64,000 bases of DNA from Mesaphorura yosii (GCA_009869945.1 WIXG01000179.1:62001-126000), one strand, 5' to 3'; counted from the stretch's first letter, positions 22,808 through 35,327 are shown. Numbers and translations: made by a program. The notes: generated from the letters alone by a model not told the origin.

Positions 22808-24540
22808 ATGGCGTGCTTCATCACATTAAAGCAAGAAATTCGGACAATAGAAAGGGTGTTCGGGAAAGATCATGAACGGTTCCAGATTGTATCCGCAACC
22901 GTTGACGAACTACTGTGCAAATTCGTTTCACATAATGGCAAAAAGTACGAGATTACTGCCAACATAACGGTGAGTAATTATATCAATACGCAAGTACTTT
23001 GTTGAATCAGCAAATACTAAGACGCAATCAACACCTTTTTTAGGAAACGTACCCGCAAAGTCCGCCTGTTTGGTTTGCCGACACAGATGACGTAATGATT
23101 ACTAGTGCCGTTCAGACCTTGAGCAACACAGCTGGTAATTTTTATTCATACACACATTATTCCTTTGAATGTTAACCATTGTCTTCTAAATTCTTGTATG
23201 TTGTGATTGTTTAGGTCAAGACAATCATGTCCTAAATCAAGTAAAACTGCTTGTTCGACAATTATGTCACCTGTACGATCTTCCAGAACCTACATCAGAG
23301 TTAAATCAGCTCACGCTAGACTCTGACCCTGAAGTCGGTTCTACGTCATGTCGTGGTACCAGTAACGGAAATAATCAGTCCTCTTCTTCCGGATGTTCTT
23401 CAAGTTCTTCCACAAAGTCAGGCGGCAGCACAACCACGGAAAACGGTTCATCAGATGATAATGAGATGGACATGGAGTACGAATTTGACGATGATGAAGA
23501 AGATGAAGAGGACGGAGATGATGACGACGATGATCTTCACATTGATATGGAAGACGAGCCCGCTAAGAAAGAGAAAGAAAAGGAAGAAATCGATAGTGAA
23601 CATATAGCTACCTTAGAAAGGCTTAAAGCCAATCAGCGGCAGGATTATTTACAAGGAACTGTGACGGGGTCTGTCCAAGCTTCCGACCGACTTATGAAGG
23701 AGCTGAGAGATATCTACCGATCTGATTCGTTTAAAAAAGGTAGCTAGTATTTTTTGTTGGCGTATGAAATGAAACGTTTCAGTCAACAATCGATGTTCGA
23801 TACTTTTCGTTTCTTTCAACTTCTCTTGTGATCTCATACGCGCCCTCTATTTATTGTCAATTTTTCAGGATTTTACAGCATTGAGCTGGTGAATGACAGT
23901 TTATACGAATGGAACGTGCGCTTGAAAGGCGTTGATAAAGATTCCGCACTTTATGGTGATTTAATTACCTTGAAAGAACGAGAAGGAAAGGATTTCATTC
24001 TTCTAAATGTGACATTTAAGGTAAACTGAGCGACATTATTCATGTGTAATTCTCGACCTTGCTTTTAACTCGGACACTTTTCATACAGGAAAACTACCCA
24101 TTTGAGCCTCCCTTTGTCCGTGTCGTCCATCCACTGATGACTGGCGGATACGTTCTTCTGGGCGGCGCCATTTGCATGGAGCTTCTTACGAAACAAGGAT
24201 GGAGTTCTGCGTACACCGTCGAGGCACTTATAATGCAAATAGCAGCAACGTTCGTCAAAGGAAAAGCTAGAATACAGTTTGGTCCTAACAAAGTCACCCA
24301 GGTAAAGAATGTTAGCATGAAAGCATGATTGATTAGCATGTCGTCAAGTTAATACCGCTGACAGTGATGATGAGAGCCCGTGGAATTTCAAGTGCTGCAC
24401 GTGCACAGAAATGTAATATGAAATGTTTTTTTTTTCAACAGGGACAATACAGCTTAGCTCGAGCTCAACAATCCTACAAATCTCTGGTCCAAATTCATGA
24501 GAAGAACGGTTGGTTCACACCACCAAAAGCTGACGGTTAA
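22808..24540 (+). CDS. UBE2Q: Ubiquitin-conjugating enzyme E2 Q
   Basis: Six exons, 22808-22969, 23044-23134, 23215-23739, 23869-24020, 24089-24301 and 24442-24540, give 413 residues. The N-terminal RWD-like region ([33 protein letters not shown]) is followed by a serine-rich then strongly acidic linker. The linker is followed by [29 protein letters not shown] and the UBC fold. The active-site cysteine is Cys339 in [18 protein letters not shown], where the Q family carries CMELL instead of the usual HPN-type neighbourhood. It ends [15 protein letters not shown], as in UBE2Q1/2. It transfers ubiquitin from E1 to substrates in cytosol or nucleus. The start at 22808 opens directly with the RWD helix, so the long vertebrate N-terminal extension is absent or lies in an unseen exon. 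Confidence 0.92.
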
Positions 24541-26030
24541 GCATCAGCTAAGTTCTTTTACCACGTGTTGTATCATAAGTTTAGAAATAAGAAATCGGGA
24601 GCCAGCGCTAAATATTCCATAGGTCGTCATTCGTTACATTTCAACTCGCAATTTAGTCATCAATAGAAATTCTCACCATAAGGCTTCATTAAATAGTGGC
24701 AATTTGTTTGATTTTGCGTACTGTACTGTACGCTAGTTTGATTGAGGGTATAGCACAAGCGCAGTGCATTAAATTATTAATTATTGTTTGTGTTCCGTTC
24801 TAAGAGTGCGTGGCACGAATGCCTCTATCTTAGATGATCGATCCTGCTTGCTATCTTTTGTTTAAATTTCCTCCATTTAACTTTACCTGCAGCACGATTG
24901 CATATTACCTATTATCATTGAAGACTGAATTATGATTACAATTCTCTGTAGTGTAGGTTAATCCGAATGAAGAATCAGTTCATATTCGAATTGGGGATAT
25001 TCGTGTGTAGAAGAGTAGGACACGTAAAACGCTGGAGTCGTGCGTGCTGGGCAATTTTACTTGGAGCTAAACCGTATTGATACTGACTAGATCATCGTAC
25101 ACACTGTTACTGTAGCCCGATCACCCTAGTTTTCAGCCTCATACATTACAAGAGTTGCTTTCTTTACGTGAGTGAGACTTATTACAATAAAGCAATACCA
25201 CAATTAGCTACCTCCATTTAGATATTTAATCCTGTCTAGTACATTCTGAAAAAGTTTAATAGAAAGTGGAGTTGTCTCAGATTGAACGGTGGCATCACCG
25301 ATTGAGATATTTTTATCGTAGCAAGGCACTCCAGCCGAGAGACAGCAGATAGACGATACTGTGTATATTCTGCATTTGTCCGACAAAACAGTAAACAGTC
25401 CAGGCCCTTTCATTCATGATCCGTATCCATTCAACTTTTGCTTCTAATTTCTAACAATTCTTTGCGTTCAAAACGTGTAGAATTTATGTTATTTTCGCTT
25501 CACGCTTTGTAATCAGTCGTTGACTCGCTGCGCAATGACAAGCTAGGCCATTTAGTAATCGTTCTGCTACAATTTTGTATTACTTTTTGTTGTATCGATT
25601 TGTAATTCCATAAATGTTGTACAGTGTTTGATTTGCGACAACTGGGAAACGTGCTTCTCTCTGTTGTCCATCTCTCAATATTCTTGTAGTGTCGAGTCGA
25701 GATGTGATCCCACTGAATCTTAGCATTGAGTTTAGTGTATGGTTTCAGCCTAGCAGGCTTTCAGCAGTGAATTGAAATGACCAACCTTACCGTACATATT
25801 TTAGTTAGTAAACCGTAACTAGAAACGTCGGCTGAGTAAATTCAATCTCATTATCTGTTATACCACTACGATGATACTAATTACATGATGATACATTAAT
25901 TAGTATTCATCTGTCTATTTAAATGTGTAAAGGTGTAGAGTGCCGTAAATCTCGTTGTAAATAGTTCTGATGATTCAACTGAAGAAGAATATACGTTTTT
26001 GTAAGAAATGGAATATGTAGAAATAAAGAC
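24541..26030 (+). other. Long 3' UTR of UBE2Q
   Basis: This stretch is rich in A/T and lacks long frames. Polyadenylation signals AATAAA are present at 25186 and 26022, consistent with a short and a long 3' UTR. It contains no supported separate gene. Confidence 0.5.
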
Positions 26031-26082
26031 GATAGTCTGGAAACTAAGCTTACAAGTTCATTCCGCCTTCGTCCGTCCGTTC

Positions 26083-26337
26083 TCATTTCATTTCCTGTTC
26101 GTTTGTTTCCAGAATTGAGATAATTCCGATTGATTTGCAGTCAAATGGTCCGTATGAATCCTCCTGTATGTGTTCGATTCGATTACTCATCGCATCGTCA
26201 TCACCAGTTGGCATAGAACTGAACTGTGGAGGGTGAGCTTCACTCTCCCTTTCGCTTTGAGAATGTTTGATTAAATAATTCACTTTATTGATGAAACTTA
26301 GAGAATGACAGGCAATTTTATGCGATACGGACGACAT
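26083..26337 (-). CDS. Candidate small protein, 84 residues
   Basis: One uninterrupted minus-strand frame begins MSSVSHKIACHSLSFINKV and ends GIISILETNEQEMK. It has mixed composition without low complexity, which is more protein-like than most random frames in this window, but I recognise no family. It lies between the UBE2Q 3' UTR and the next gene's promoter. It could be an exon of a larger transcript or chance. Confidence 0.25.
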   Translation of the reverse strand: MSSVSHKIACHSLSFINKVNYLIKHSQSERESEAHPPQFSSMPTGDDDAMSNRIEHIQEDSYGPFDCKSIGIISILETNEQEMK

Positions 26338-26437
26338 GGTGAATGCTTACCCCAGTATCAGCGTGTAATCATATTCCTTACAACGCATATTTCCAAATTC
26401 TAGCTAGACACAAGTGCTTAATTCAGACAAAGATAAG

Positions 26438-29041
26438 ATGAGTTCTCGCAGATCACCATTCCCAAGTACAAGGACCGGCAGCGTTAGTTCAGCCAGTAAT
26501 GCGAACACAGGACACGCAAATTACTCAATCAGAGCACACAACGCTACTGCAAGTGGCAGACGCTCAGTCCCCGCAAATACGAGTAGGAGCCGGAATTCTG
26601 CATATTCTAGATACGTAAATGATGCTGCAGCTGCGGGGAGTCCTTCGCCCGTTTTAGAGCAAGAAAATGTTCCCCAACTCCCGCATACGCCCGGTTATGG
26701 TGGTTTTGTCGATTACATCCCTGGAGTTAGGCAACGAACTCCTCGCACGGAAGCCCTCGCTCGAGAAATCAACTCTCTTCGTGCTCTAGGCCAATCCGAG
26801 TCCCCGCGTGAGACAGAACAGTCGCCGAGACTAGTCAAGCGACGAAATCATTCATCTTACTTTCGTGGTGCCGATGCAACTGGCTTTCATATTCCGAACC
26901 CGACTCCCGAAAATCTCGCTGGAGTGATGTCATTACTTCCTGAAACTCCCGATTTCGTGATAAATAGAGACGTTCTGGAGAAAACATTGCCAAGTACGTT
27001 TTACTCTACAAGAATGAAGTACAACGACTCGAAGTGTGAAGCTCATCTGGAAATGGATTCTGAAGATGAGGACGATCAAGCCAGTCCGTTTGGAAGTTCT
27101 CCTGGACCAGCAGGTATTACACTTTTATTTTACTAATCGTAAGCTTTTATTTCTAATCTCTGTAAAAGGGAATCTCTCTAATCAGACGCTGCGAGCGGCG
27201 AAACTCCATCGGCCAGTGCACCAATTGACAATCCTCGCTTCAGAATGCCCAATGTACACATTAACAACTCAAAACACTTGGAAGACACAGCTCCAGCCGA
27301 TAAAGATGCCACTGGCGACACGAGCAGTACTGAAAACAGTGACGCCAGCAGTTCTGAGGAAGAGGACGACATTGCTTCCAAGTCAAAGTCTGAAGAATCT
27401 GAGGAGGATGAAGATCCGGAATACACACTTCAACGTAATAAAAAGAAACACTTTGAGAAGCAATTATTGAAGGAGAAACTGAAGAAGGAAAAGCAGAACT
27501 TTGCAACTTTAAAGAGTAAAGGCGACATAGGAAAGGTGTTTGGAGAACGCGCAACCACGCCCGTCAGAGTGGCCGCCATGAAGTCGGAAATGGCTAGTAG
27601 CTGGACCCACATTCGTGCACAAAAATCTGAACCTGGGAAAAATATTGCAGGGACTGGGTAATTTCGAATTTGTCTCGAATACTATTCGAAGCGATGACGG
27701 ACAACATTTCAATGCATGCGCAGGTTCTTGAGGGATCTCTACAAGAACTCAATTTTGGGGAAAGACATAGAAGAAATTCAGAGGGGGCTGGAAGCTTTGC
27801 CAACGTGTAAGAATGGGGCGCCAGAGCATAATCCGCCCTTTGCGCCTATTCCTCCGTTCCCAGAGGTCAAAACACAGCGGAGGCTTATCGACTCCATCCC
27901 AACTTCGTCATTATCACCACACAGAAAATTAATAGAGAAGGTTAGCGTTAGTATGAATTGAATCAGAGTCAAACTTCAAGGTCTAAAGTATTTTATTCTG
28001 CTCTGACCACAGAACCTTTCCCCGATGCTGGCTCAAAAGTCGAATTTCGCAGCTAACCAGCCATTACGGAACCGCAACCCGAAATCTGTAATAGCGACGC
28101 CATCACAATCAAGTATTGAAATTGCCGAAAAGGTGAAGGCGCTGCATGACAGAGTAATCGACATCATACCTCCAAACCACCCCAATAAGAAGATGTTGAT
28201 GGGCAGGAAGAATTTGCTCTCCGCGTCACCTTCAAATACACGACCACGCAGCCGACAGCACGTGCCAGTTCTTGCAACTAAATCTGGACTGACCGTTGCG
28301 ACAAAAAGCAATGATTTGGACCCAATGGAAGACTTATTTCGCGAACACAGCCGCTTAAGTGATGCGGCAGCATACAGCGCAAGTAAAACCAGAAGAGAAG
28401 TTCAGACATGGAAGCAAAAACTGGGTATAACTCCTGGGTTGAAACTGAAACCATCCTTGGACACACTCACAAGTATGATGGAACCCACTTTGGAAAGACC
28501 AACTGCCATGTATTTAAATGCACAGCTTAAGCATCCTCGAACTACTAAAAGCAGTAAACTAGCTCGAGATCAGTTTCAGTAAGTCACTGGATCAAACGCG
28601 CCTTTTACAGATATAAATCTACCGCTCGCAAAATTTAATAACGTTTATCTCCTCCCCTCCAGAGCACGAGACGCGCAAATGATTGCAGCTCGACGCCAAG
28701 CTATTTTAACCAAATCCAGTCAACAAAGGAGCAAATATCTTTTGACAGATACCGAATTGAAGCAAAGAGTACGAAGGAATTAAGTTCGCTATGCAATTTA
28801 CAATTATTTATTTTTACTTCAATTGCTTCACCTTCAGGTTCAAGAGAATCGCCCTTCTCGATTGTTCCAGCCGACTCAGGCGTCACTGCAGCGAACGGAG
28901 CCGACACACGCCACGCACGTTCCCAAACAGCATCAGCGTTTATTGAAGGAACGGGAGGACGAACTGAGACGATCACGCTTCGGAGCTACTGGAAATTCAT
29001 TTAAGCCTTCACCGACCATTCAGTTAATTCCAAGGCGGTAA
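26438..29041 (+). CDS. Disordered nuclear-type protein, unrecognised
   Basis: Six exons, 26438-27113, 27186-27657, 27724-27940, 28013-28578, 28663-28768 and 28838-29041, encode 746 residues. The first half is Ser/Arg/Asn-rich, with short conserved-looking motifs such as PGYGGFVDYIPGVRQRTPRTEA and ETPDFVINRDVLEKTLP. A central acidic patch (SSEEEDD, EESEEDEDPEY) is followed by a highly charged helix (KKKHFEKQLLKEKLKKEKQ). The second half has GFLRDLYKNSILGKDIEEI, KLGITPGLKLKPSLDTLTSM and a basic Gln/Arg-rich C-terminus ending IQLIPRR. A nuclear or cytoskeletal role would fit the charge pattern, but I do not recognise a family and assign none. The ATG at 26438 is the first in frame; a GTG at 26414 is also open. 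Confidence 0.7.
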
Positions 29042-29177
29042 TTCCTCTTAACCCTTTCTACTTTGACTGTTTTCATGTTGTGATCGAAATGCTCTTTGCA
29101 TTTTGATTCCTGACAGAGTCGTTCCAACCTGGCGAAGTATTTGAAGACCGAGAGAGCACCACACCTGTTTACGAAAC

Positions 29178-29458
29178 CACGACTTCTGCCATCCAACTTT
29201 AGCCATCTGCGACATGTGCCATCGGTCTTATGCCATCCCCGAAAAATGCCATCGACAACAAATGCCATCCGCGAAATGTGCCATCATTGGCACACGAATA
29301 AATAGAGTCAGTTTGCCGTTGCCACACTTTTGATGATGGCATTTTTCGCGGATGGCATTTTTCGCGGATGGCATTTTTCGCGGATGGCATTTTTCGCGGA
29401 TGGCATAAGACCAATGGCACATGTCGCAGATGGCTAAAGTCGGATGGCAGAAGTCGTG
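29178..29458. repeat. 281-bp inverted repeat (hairpin) with 16-bp tandem units
   Basis: Arms 29178-29287 and 29333-29458 are imperfect reverse complements; for example 29178-29187 CACGACTTCT pairs with 29449-29458. The right arm holds four perfect tandem copies of GATGGCATTTTTCGCG (29335-29398). The left arm holds diverged complementary copies. The loop of about 45 nt spans 29288-29332. The element starts 137 nt after the stop of the preceding gene, so it may lie in its 3' UTR. It could be a foldback element or a hairpin RNA precursor. Confidence 0.85.
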
Positions 29459-31173
29459 TTACGCCTGTTTACACCAGAACCAGTACGAAGGAGAATCCTG
29501 AGATAAAATGAACTGATTGGAGATTGCTGAAGTAAATGTGAAATGCAAAAAGATCTGTATTTATAATAAGCTTAAACCAACACCCCAAGGAAGCCAGCTT
29601 GTACTCCTGTACGTGTATCTGCTGTTCGTAGTGTAGGTTAATGGTAGCAAATAATATTTTAACGCCATTTAAAAAATTCTCTACTAAACATGTTTAATTG
29701 AATCACGACTTGCTCAAATCGAATCCCAGTGGAAACATCAACGAGATGCAAAGAAAGTGACTCACAATTTTTACCGCTACGAAAAATGTTGACATTACGA
29801 ACGCATTGGGAAGATCATCAATCACAGAATACTGTTTTATTGTTGGAAATTAAGAGTCCTAAATCTGTATTCGCGTCTTAATTTATTGACCGCCTGTCGA
29901 TCGAGCATTTAGCGTTTATTTCCATCTTATCTGTACTCTGGCTTTTAGTCGCCCTTTGCTGTTGGAATAAACGCGAAAAATGTGTTCACGTACGACACCC
30001 GCAGGAAATTGCATGTGACGAATTCATGACTTGGGAGGAAATTGGAAATTGTACTGCATTTGTATTAATAACGTCGATTTCCTCCACCCTGGCCCAAGCC
30101 CATTTCATAACCACGAGTGAGATTGTGATCTCGCTTCATTTGTGACACGAACCGTAATAGGGGCACGACGAGTCGTGGCTGCTATAGTCATGTGAGCAAA
30201 TTAGCCTGCAATGCAGCGGTCTCCAGCTCGCCCCTGATGTCATCCGGTCGGTCGAGTCTAGATAAATAATTCATTGTATAAGAACTTGCGTACACATTCC
30301 TGTCGTTCAATTAATTTAATGAAACATTTCTTGTAACGCGAAACTACACATGCATCGTCAGCGTCCGTTACCAACTCAAGACAAACTAGTTCAGAAATGA
30401 TTTTGATTATGATAGCACCAGCTTGTGGAGTGGATTCTGTTGTTTGTTTCTGTCTGAAGCAGTCTCAATTCAGTTAGCGTCGACACTCGTACGACGGAGT
30501 AGAACCGTAGAACTCATTTGCAGAATTTCCTCTTTCCTTGCGAGTTGCGACTCGGTTGAATTGGAAAAACCAAACGTAAATTAAAGTATCGATTCGTGCG
30601 GACTTGCGACTGCACCATTAGTTAATTAGTAGCATTAGCATTCTACTAAAATCTTCAAGGTTTCCAACCAATTCGGTACTTCTTATTTTTGGATTCCAGT
30701 GTGCACGTTCATTGGGACATGGAATAATTACGCATAATAGTATTATTAGTGCCAGCGCCAAGTGTGCAATCCTGCGCAAGTCAAGTATAAGTCAGCTTGT
30801 TCGCCACTTGTCTGAGGACTGCTGGTACTCTGGAGCAGCGGAGTGCGTCGGGGCTAGAGACCAGGGAATTTTGCAAAGTATTCGTCGATGCCAAAAGTAC
30901 TACAAGTTTCGCGATTTGCATTATTTATGCATGCTATGTTACTAAAATCCCACCATCCATTTTCTGTACGCAGTTAAGTGGTTTTTGGAACAAAGCACCG
31001 CTGGAAGATAATTATTGTCCAGCCATTAATGGAAACCCTATGTACTGCATAATTCCTAAGTCCAAGTAAGTGGTAAGTCCAAAGTTCTACTGCGGGTTCA
31101 CTCTCGTCTCCCATTATGTAAATAATCAAAATTTACTCAACTTTCTTTGCGACAAACGACAGGAGCTGAAGTA
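29459..31173. other. Intergenic region and 5' leader of the xylosyltransferase gene
   Basis: No protein-coding exon is supported. A donor-like TCCAA|GTAAGTGG near 31065 and the acceptor CGACAG at 31160 suggest a non-coding first exon and a ~95-nt intron just before the GXYLT-like start. Confidence 0.4.
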
Positions 31174-32595
31174 ATGGTATCGAAGGCATCGAAGGTTGCA
31201 ATGATTCACAGACGGAGACTGTGCTACGTAAAATACCTGGCAAGTCTTGGTATTATATTCCTGACCACGTGCTTTGTGTATACCTCATGGAAAACTGTGA
31301 AAACTCCGTGTTCCACTCACACCATTCTGAGAAGACCAGAATCTACTCATAAAAATCCTCATGTACTTAAATTAGAATCTCCAGATCTAATCACACTAGT
31401 CACTGTAATGTGTCACGGGCCACAAAAACAGGCATCACAAGAAACGACACCTTCACCAACCTCTCGGAAAGGAATCTCACGCCAAATGAGTCAAACACAA
31501 GTGATGCTGAAAACTTTACTGCTTATGGAGCACGAGTACTTACGCCAAAATAATCGAAAGCCTGACAGTGATCAACCCACGCTTCACCTGATTGTGTACA
31601 CTGATTACAAAGAGTATTTTGACGAGCTTGCAAACTTTTTGTACAATTCAGATGAATTTGACTCAGAATATTTGAAGACATTGAGATTAATTTACGAGCC
31701 TGTCGTCTACCCCAAAGGTAAAAATTAGGACTTGTCTAACATGCATGTAGCGTGTCAATTACAAGCGTGCAAGCCTAACAACTACGATATTCCCATTTTG
31801 CAGGGTACGAGCATTTGAAATACTTCTTTCGCCCGTGCACTACTCTTCGTCTATTCATGGATAAAATCCTCCCTAGTCATGATGCTGTGGTTTACCTGGA
31901 CACAGATTTAATATTTTTGAAATCTGTGCGTGAGCTATACCATGAGTTTCAGACGTTTAATCAAACTCAGTGGTGTGGAATGGGAATGGATTGGTATCAT
32001 CATCATGGGCATCCGATTCCTTACTACGGATCTCAAGGACTGAACGCTGGTGTCGGGATTTATAACTTGACCAGAATGAGGTCAACTGAGTTTGGCAAGT
32101 CATTAGACAAAATATTCGACGAGTATTTGAATCAGACGAGATTTGCTGACCAGGTAAGTTGATCATGTTTGCAAGATAAACGCCGACATAAATTGATCTT
32201 GGAGTAAAATATTGACTTTATTCTTATTCCAGGATATACTCAACATTTACTTCCACTTTCACCCGCACGAGCTGAAACTCCTCCCCTGCTACCAGAATTA
32301 CATTCCTAATTATTGTCGAGCTGAAAACCGCTGTCAGTTTAGCAACGGAGTCACACTTCTGCATGGAATCACGATGGCGTTCATGCCTGAAACAATTGAA
32401 ACTCAATTCCAAGAGATATTCGAATTTTTCAAGTCATTGAAGCTAACTACAGTATTACACATCGAAGAAGTCCAAGAACGACTGCGCGCGCACTTGTGTG
32501 AAAGCGAGCGTCGTGTCAGGCTAATGTTTAGCAATCGTGAAGAACATTGCATTAAGAATCTAAATTTTGCTGATGAGATTCTAGGCCAACTATAG
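31174..32595 (+). CDS. GXYLT: Glucoside xylosyltransferase-like type II Golgi glycosyltransferase (GT8)
   Basis: Exons 31174-31717, 31804-32153 and 32233-32595 encode 418 residues. A single membrane span at about 21-38 (YLASLGIIFLTTCFVYTS) after a short basic cytosolic tail gives type II topology. The GT-A fold shows FFRPCTTLRLFMDKIL, then the metal-binding DTD at 214-216 in VVYLDTDLIFLKS. GLNAGVGIYNLTRMR and DQDILNIYF follow, a pattern of the GXYLT1/2 family that adds xylose to O-glucose on Notch EGF repeats in the secretory pathway. HGI replaces the HG(N)R element in the C-terminal part. Other GT8 enzymes are possible, but motif order favours GXYLT. AATAAA is at 32640. The ATG at 31174 follows a likely 5'-UTR acceptor. 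Confidence 0.8.
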
Positions 32596-33091
32596 TCTAC
32601 GTTGTAAGTACGACCCAGTAGGTTTGTAAAAATGGTAGCAATAAATTATTTTGTATACAGAATGGTCGTGGTTTTTCTGTTGATTGACTTGTGTTCGTGC
32701 CAGTAATAAATTAGATTTGCAGTTATTGACTAAACAAACTCTAAAGTTCAATGTTTATACGCCGTCTGTGTGAGGGAATGTCAAGTCAAGGAACTGAGCG
32801 GCACGTGTTCGAGGCTGTTGTGTATGAATGATGGCTTCATACGGCAACTTGACATGCTCCTCGCTGGAAACACTAGAAAAGTTCCTTCCTGTTATGCGTC
32901 AGCAATCTCATTTTCGGAAGTAGGACAAGTCAAGTCCATGCTGGGCTGCGAAACAATGAAATGCTTGTACGCGTATACTCCGAGTTGACGAGAAAGATGA
33001 CTGACTGCTGCATTTTGGTGGGCAACTTCGCCAGTATGACGGAGCTTCCCGAGGCTTCCGGTTTAGAGATTTTTGCTACCCTTCTTTCGCA

Positions 33092-35327
33092 ATGTATCGC
33101 TATATCCGATCTTCAGACTATTTTCCGACGAGCACCATGATCAAATCAGCGCAATACTCCAACAACAGCCGATACTTCTTTCCGCCCCCGATACTTCCGT
33201 TCACAAATGGGGTTTGTGACTTGCTTTCTTCTTGGCAAGCTCCTTTGACAGTTAAGTTTAATATTGAAGTAATTGTGTCTTTGTCCAGAGCGATTTGAAC
33301 CGGCGAACCCATTTCTGTGGGTCCTCCAGTCACGTTGGTCATTCCCACTGCACTGGAGATAAATCCTGCGCCAGTAACCAGGGCCCAGCTCACACATTAA
33401 GGGAGCATTCTCTGAAGAAAATTCTTCCTTGGCGCAGTGAACCTGAGTTGGTCAAGGACGCAAGTGGACGACCGCCAAAAAAATCGCAATAGTAAGAATT
33501 GTAAAGTCGTACCCATCAAATTACTACAGTGTCCACGCAAAATATTCTGCTGATAGCACGGGACGCGATGTCGGCTACGCCGGGACGGGAACTGAAAACA
33601 CTACCGCAATTTTCGAACCTCCAGTTCCAGAGAGATTCCCCAACTTGGTCACAGAATCAAATTTGTACGCTGCCAATGGAACACATAGTTGCACGGTGGC
33701 TGGGGCAAAGTGAGTAAATACCCGCATTGCACGATTAGTCGAAAATTAGGAAGTGCTCTGCTCTGTTCAGGTACTCCCCGAAAGAATGGGTCATCAACAA
33801 TCGTCAACTCTACACTGGGGCCGAATGCATTCACAACAACGTGACAGCAGTTCAGTCCGATGTCAAGCAGTGCATTGCTGAAAACAGCAAGGTGCAGATT
33901 CGAAGTCACCTTGACACAGAGCAAGATTTGGAGAAACGAATCAGCGAGGTCGAAGAGTGGACCAGCAAACTGAGGGCTGAACTTGGGCACAGCGTCGACA
34001 TGTTTCAGCGAGTTGTGGAATTGAAAGGAAAAATTGACATAGTTGTACAGGTATTCAACTGAGGCTTACGCAAGATTTCTACTAACTAATCCCCACTTAT
34101 TTCAGAATCTGGAGAAGCCGCTTGACATTTCCAGGGAGAATTTGTACCAGCGAGAGTCCAGGCAAGGTGTAGAGTTGGTTCATGACGACGTAGAAGATTC
34201 TCTCTTTCGGGAGGTGCGATTTTTAAGTTCCTTAAACCGTCGAACAAGACAATGCGTACAATACCAAGTTTGTTACCTGATTTATTTGTCGTTTGTATTT
34301 TACACGAATTGCAAAATACGAAAAGACGTCGAATATTAACTCGTATTCTTTGCTAAATGATAGATTCCATCAATGGTTTCTTTCTTACAAGGTCGAAGAG
34401 TTTCGCCATGCCAAGGAGGAACTGCAGGAGTTCTCCGTCCAATTGAGCTTCTCACAAAATAAGCTCCGTGCGGCACGGCACGAGCTCGAGATGGACATCT
34501 CCAACAAACAATACGCTCATGGCACCGATACTTGTGTTCGCTCCTTGAATGAGAGGTCGAAAGTAATCTTGAGCACCTGCACGAGCGCACGGCATGGAGG
34601 CTGCACGGGAAAGTGCACGGCTCCGACTGGCAAAGGTCGCAGTGGAGGTTTGGAAGCGTCCATCCTTCACAGTCACAGTTCGCCCGCATCGTGGCTCGCG
34701 AATACTCAGGCGATTATTCAGAAATCGGCCGAAGAGCGTTCGCTCGCGTACGCACTTTGCGAGGAGGTGCTGCAGGCGTTGGGAAAGAGGAATTCCGAGT
34801 GCGTGAAGCATTGGGCGCAGACGAGCACCGCATTTTGCACGCGGATACTTGAGATTGACCAGGCGATTAAGATGATGGGAGCACATTTGCAGAAAATCGA
34901 CTTTGACATCGGCCAAGTGCACTCGCAACGCATGAAAGTGCGGCAGATCATCGACGAGAAGAAGCCTGCACTTCAGGTGAACAAATGCAATCCTTTTTGT
35001 TATCAAATATCAAGTTCGTGTTTCCAATTCTTGTAAATCTTTCAGCTGGCCGAAACTCGTCTCGAAAAGCGAAAGGAGCGCACTGGTCTCGAATTATGCA
35101 GGGACAAAGCGACAATATCTTTGATGCAAGAAATCCACGTGCTGAAGAACGCGATTCAGGAACTGAACATCCAGTACTCGAATATGAACCAGCTCCACGA
35201 GCAGTTGGTCACCACAAAGGCGAAACTGGAGCACGACCTCAAACTGAAGAAAATGGCCCGCATAATTGATGCTGATAGGTGCTTGGGTGCTCGGCGGGCT
35301 CTTTGCATGAATAAAGTGTTCGCTTAA
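33092..35327 (+). CDS. Tektin (tektin-3/5-like)
   Basis: Seven exons, 33092-33211, 33289-33491, 33557-33709, 33771-34050, 34106-34213, 34392-34976 and 35046-35327, give 576 residues. The tektin body starts at KYSPKEWVINNRQ. Its conserved elements include LEKRISEVEEWTSKL, RESRQGVELVHDDVE and ELEMDISNKQ. SPASWLANTQ follows, then the signature nonapeptide at 495-503 as RTGLELCRD. It ends near TKAKLEHDLKLK...IIDADRCLGARRA. Tektins form filaments inside axonemal doublet microtubules, so expression in sperm or ciliated sensory cells is expected. The N-terminal ~150 residues (exons 1-3) are unlike other tektins and less certain. A Cys/Gly-rich insertion lies at about 344-375. AATAAA at 35310 overlaps the last codons. 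A possible 38-nt version of intron 2 was not used. Confidence 0.85.

Noticed and set aside
29199-29422. Two overlapping minus-strand frames with a repeating AKNAIREKCHPRKMP product
   Set aside because: They are a by-product of the 16-bp tandem unit in the hairpin, open in more than one frame, and not a protein gene.
33118-33393. 91-codon minus-strand frame with a VTGAGFISS-like start resembling a dehydrogenase nucleotide site
   Set aside because: It lies antisense to tektin exons 1-2, the resemblance stops after a few residues, and no further exon follows.
33492-33529. A 38-nt intron in the tektin gene
   Set aside because: It keeps the frame but is much shorter than typical introns in the window; the 65-nt alternative was preferred.
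34540-34680. Frameshift or hidden intron in tektin around the Cys/Gly-rich stretch
   Set aside because: Candidate donor and acceptor pairs do not preserve phase, while the simple open frame continues into clear tektin sequence.
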